A stretch of DNA of 64,000 nucleotides, from positions 434,001 through 498,000 of the forward strand of contig NC_072812.1 in the NCBI RefSeq assembly GCF_003013715.1. The letters run 5' to 3'. The position numbers were made by a program, and so were the translations under genes. The notes below the pieces were generated by a model. That model had not been told where the DNA came from, did not search any database, and worked only from the letters and a program-made list of their open reading frames with translations. Origin of the DNA: Candidozyma auris (Eukaryota > Ascomycota > Pichiomycetes > Serinales > Metschnikowiaceae). Numbering within the stretch: position 1 is the stretch's first letter; each line of letters opens with the position of its first letter. Below are positions 63,901 through 64,000 of this stretch, piece after piece.

Positions 63901-64000
63901 CAGTACAGTGGAAACCCAATGGGAAGAGAGCTCTCTTGCCAGTCATTCTCTCAAATCCAGTTGCAAATTCCACTTTTGACAATGTAAAACTGTGACCAGC
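60938..64000 (-). CDS. CDC60: Cytosolic leucyl-tRNA synthetase, 5'-partial
   Basis: This class I synthetase charges tRNA-Leu. About 1020 residues are in the window. The frame runs through the right edge, where the codons at 63983-64000 read Ala-Gly-His-Ser-Phe-Thr, the HIGH-motif region, so roughly the first 60-70 residues lie outside. The editing (CP1) domain, the Lys-Met-Ser-Lys-Ser loop (near 62025) and the C-terminal domain are present. The eukaryotic-type C-terminal extension is complete to the stop at 60938. In CTG-clade yeasts this enzyme can also charge tRNA-Ser(CAG) with Leu at low level. Confidence 0.96.
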   Translation of the reverse strand, partial: AGHSFTLSKVEFATGFERMTGKRALFPLGFHCTGMPIKAAADKIKREVEQFGADFSGAPADDEEEEEEAPKEASQNADPTKFKAKKSKAVAKQGRGKYQFEIMLQLGLSKEEVAAFADPQHWLHYFPALVERDVNNFGGRVDWRRSFVTTPANPYYDAFVRWQINRLKDCGKIKFGERYTIYSEKDGQACLDHDRLSGEGVNPQEYVGIKIPVDEFQPEAKKVFQENNFDYTKNKVYLVAATLRPETMYGQTCCFVSPKINYGIFKASEGVYYITTERAFKNMSFQKLTPTRGDYRATLHINGAALVGSKISPPLTQLKNLHVLPMETILPNKGTGVVTCVPSDSPDDYITTKELANKAEFYKIQKDWVNTEIVPIVKTEKYGDKCAEYLCKELKIQSPKDSVQLAKAKELAYKEGFYNGIMVVGKYAGEKVENAKPKVRADLIASGDAFVYNEPEGQVISRSGDECCVSLEDQWYIDYGEETWKNQALECLEHMETYSKETRHGFEGVLDWLKNWALTRTYGLGTKCPWDHSQLIESLSDSTVYMAYYTIARFLHSDYYGEKPGKFAIKPEQMTDEVFDFIFTRRENIETSIPANQLKALRREFEYFYPLDSRVSGKDLIPNHLTFFIYCHTALFPKKFWPRGVRANGHLMLNNAKMSKSTGNFLTLQQIVEKFGADASRIALADAGDTVEDANFDEANANAAILRLTTLKEWCEEIKANQDSLRTGQKDSFFDKAFDNEMNYLIEQAYEQYGLTNYKAALKFGLFDFQTSRDYYRDSVSGFGMHKDLVFKYIESQALLLAPVAPHFSEFLYKEILEKDGSVQNCKFPRASEPVSQGLLDSLEYVKELARAVRDAETTVLKSKKGKAEVDATKPASLTLLISTSFPDWQEQYIDFVRQLFESNSLNDNKLIKEKVGKDMKRAMPFIQFLKQRLVKEDPKTVFNRELTFNEGELVKQVLPNIQKSSTTIKIDQVKVITFPHGEKKGTDILSGEEVEITATGKVVDAAVPGQPGILIKNVE

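Overview
This window is nuclear DNA of a budding yeast (Saccharomycotina). Nearly every large ORF matches a yeast single-copy gene, genes are dense and mostly intronless, two spliced genes carry the yeast splice signals GTATGT and TACTAAC, and the tRNA-Pro(TGG) gene has a short intron next to its anticodon. Tandem acyl-CoA oxidases, a full-length CAND1-type gene, short branch-point to acceptor distances (4-7 nt) and CTG codons at positions that look like Ser suggest the CTG-Ser clade, perhaps Metschnikowiaceae. That placement is inference.

Layout. 1-4.3 kb: 5'-truncated BUL1-type arrestin with an apparent one-base frameshift, RNA1 (RanGAP) and tiny TOM6. 5-10 kb: two tandem peroxisomal acyl-CoA oxidases, each with two CCTCGG elements upstream. 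10.6-17.1 kb: spliced PMP3, PIB2-like FYVE protein, PAL1 (split by a 935-nt intron) and MRP1. 17.2-22.5 kb, minus strand: DBP5 with a long acidic N-terminus, an unrecognised KEN-box protein and the permuted GTPase GEP3/MTG3. 22.5-28.3 kb: a gene-free 5.8-kb stretch leading into a divergent Cyc8/Ssn6-like co-repressor. 30.6-40.4 kb: HAD phosphatase, a GKTEG-repeat hydrophilic protein, a second small hydrophilic protein, a secreted or membrane-anchored M20 peptidase, a WKF-domain protein, CAND1 and a small membrane protein. 40.4-42.7 kb: a 2.3-kb gap, then tRNA-Pro. 43-57.9 kb: LYS4, RCE1, ZDS1, SCS7, RRN9, URA5, SEC65, PML39. 58-64 kb: CDC4 and the 3' part of CDC60 (cytosolic leucyl-tRNA synthetase), cut by the right edge.

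Most genes are housekeeping. The RCE1-ZDS1-SCS7-RRN9-URA5-SEC65-PML39 run keeps together genes that in S. cerevisiae lie in two separate blocks (YMR270-275 and YML105-107), which supports the identity of the more divergent members. Functional themes are fatty-acid metabolism (two POX genes, SCS7), nuclear transport and mRNA export (RNA1, DBP5, PML39), ubiquitin-ligase regulation (BUL1, CAND1, CDC4) and mitochondrial biogenesis (TOM6, MRP1, GEP3). The least explained parts are the Ssn6-like gene with its long upstream region, the repeat protein, and several small ORFs.
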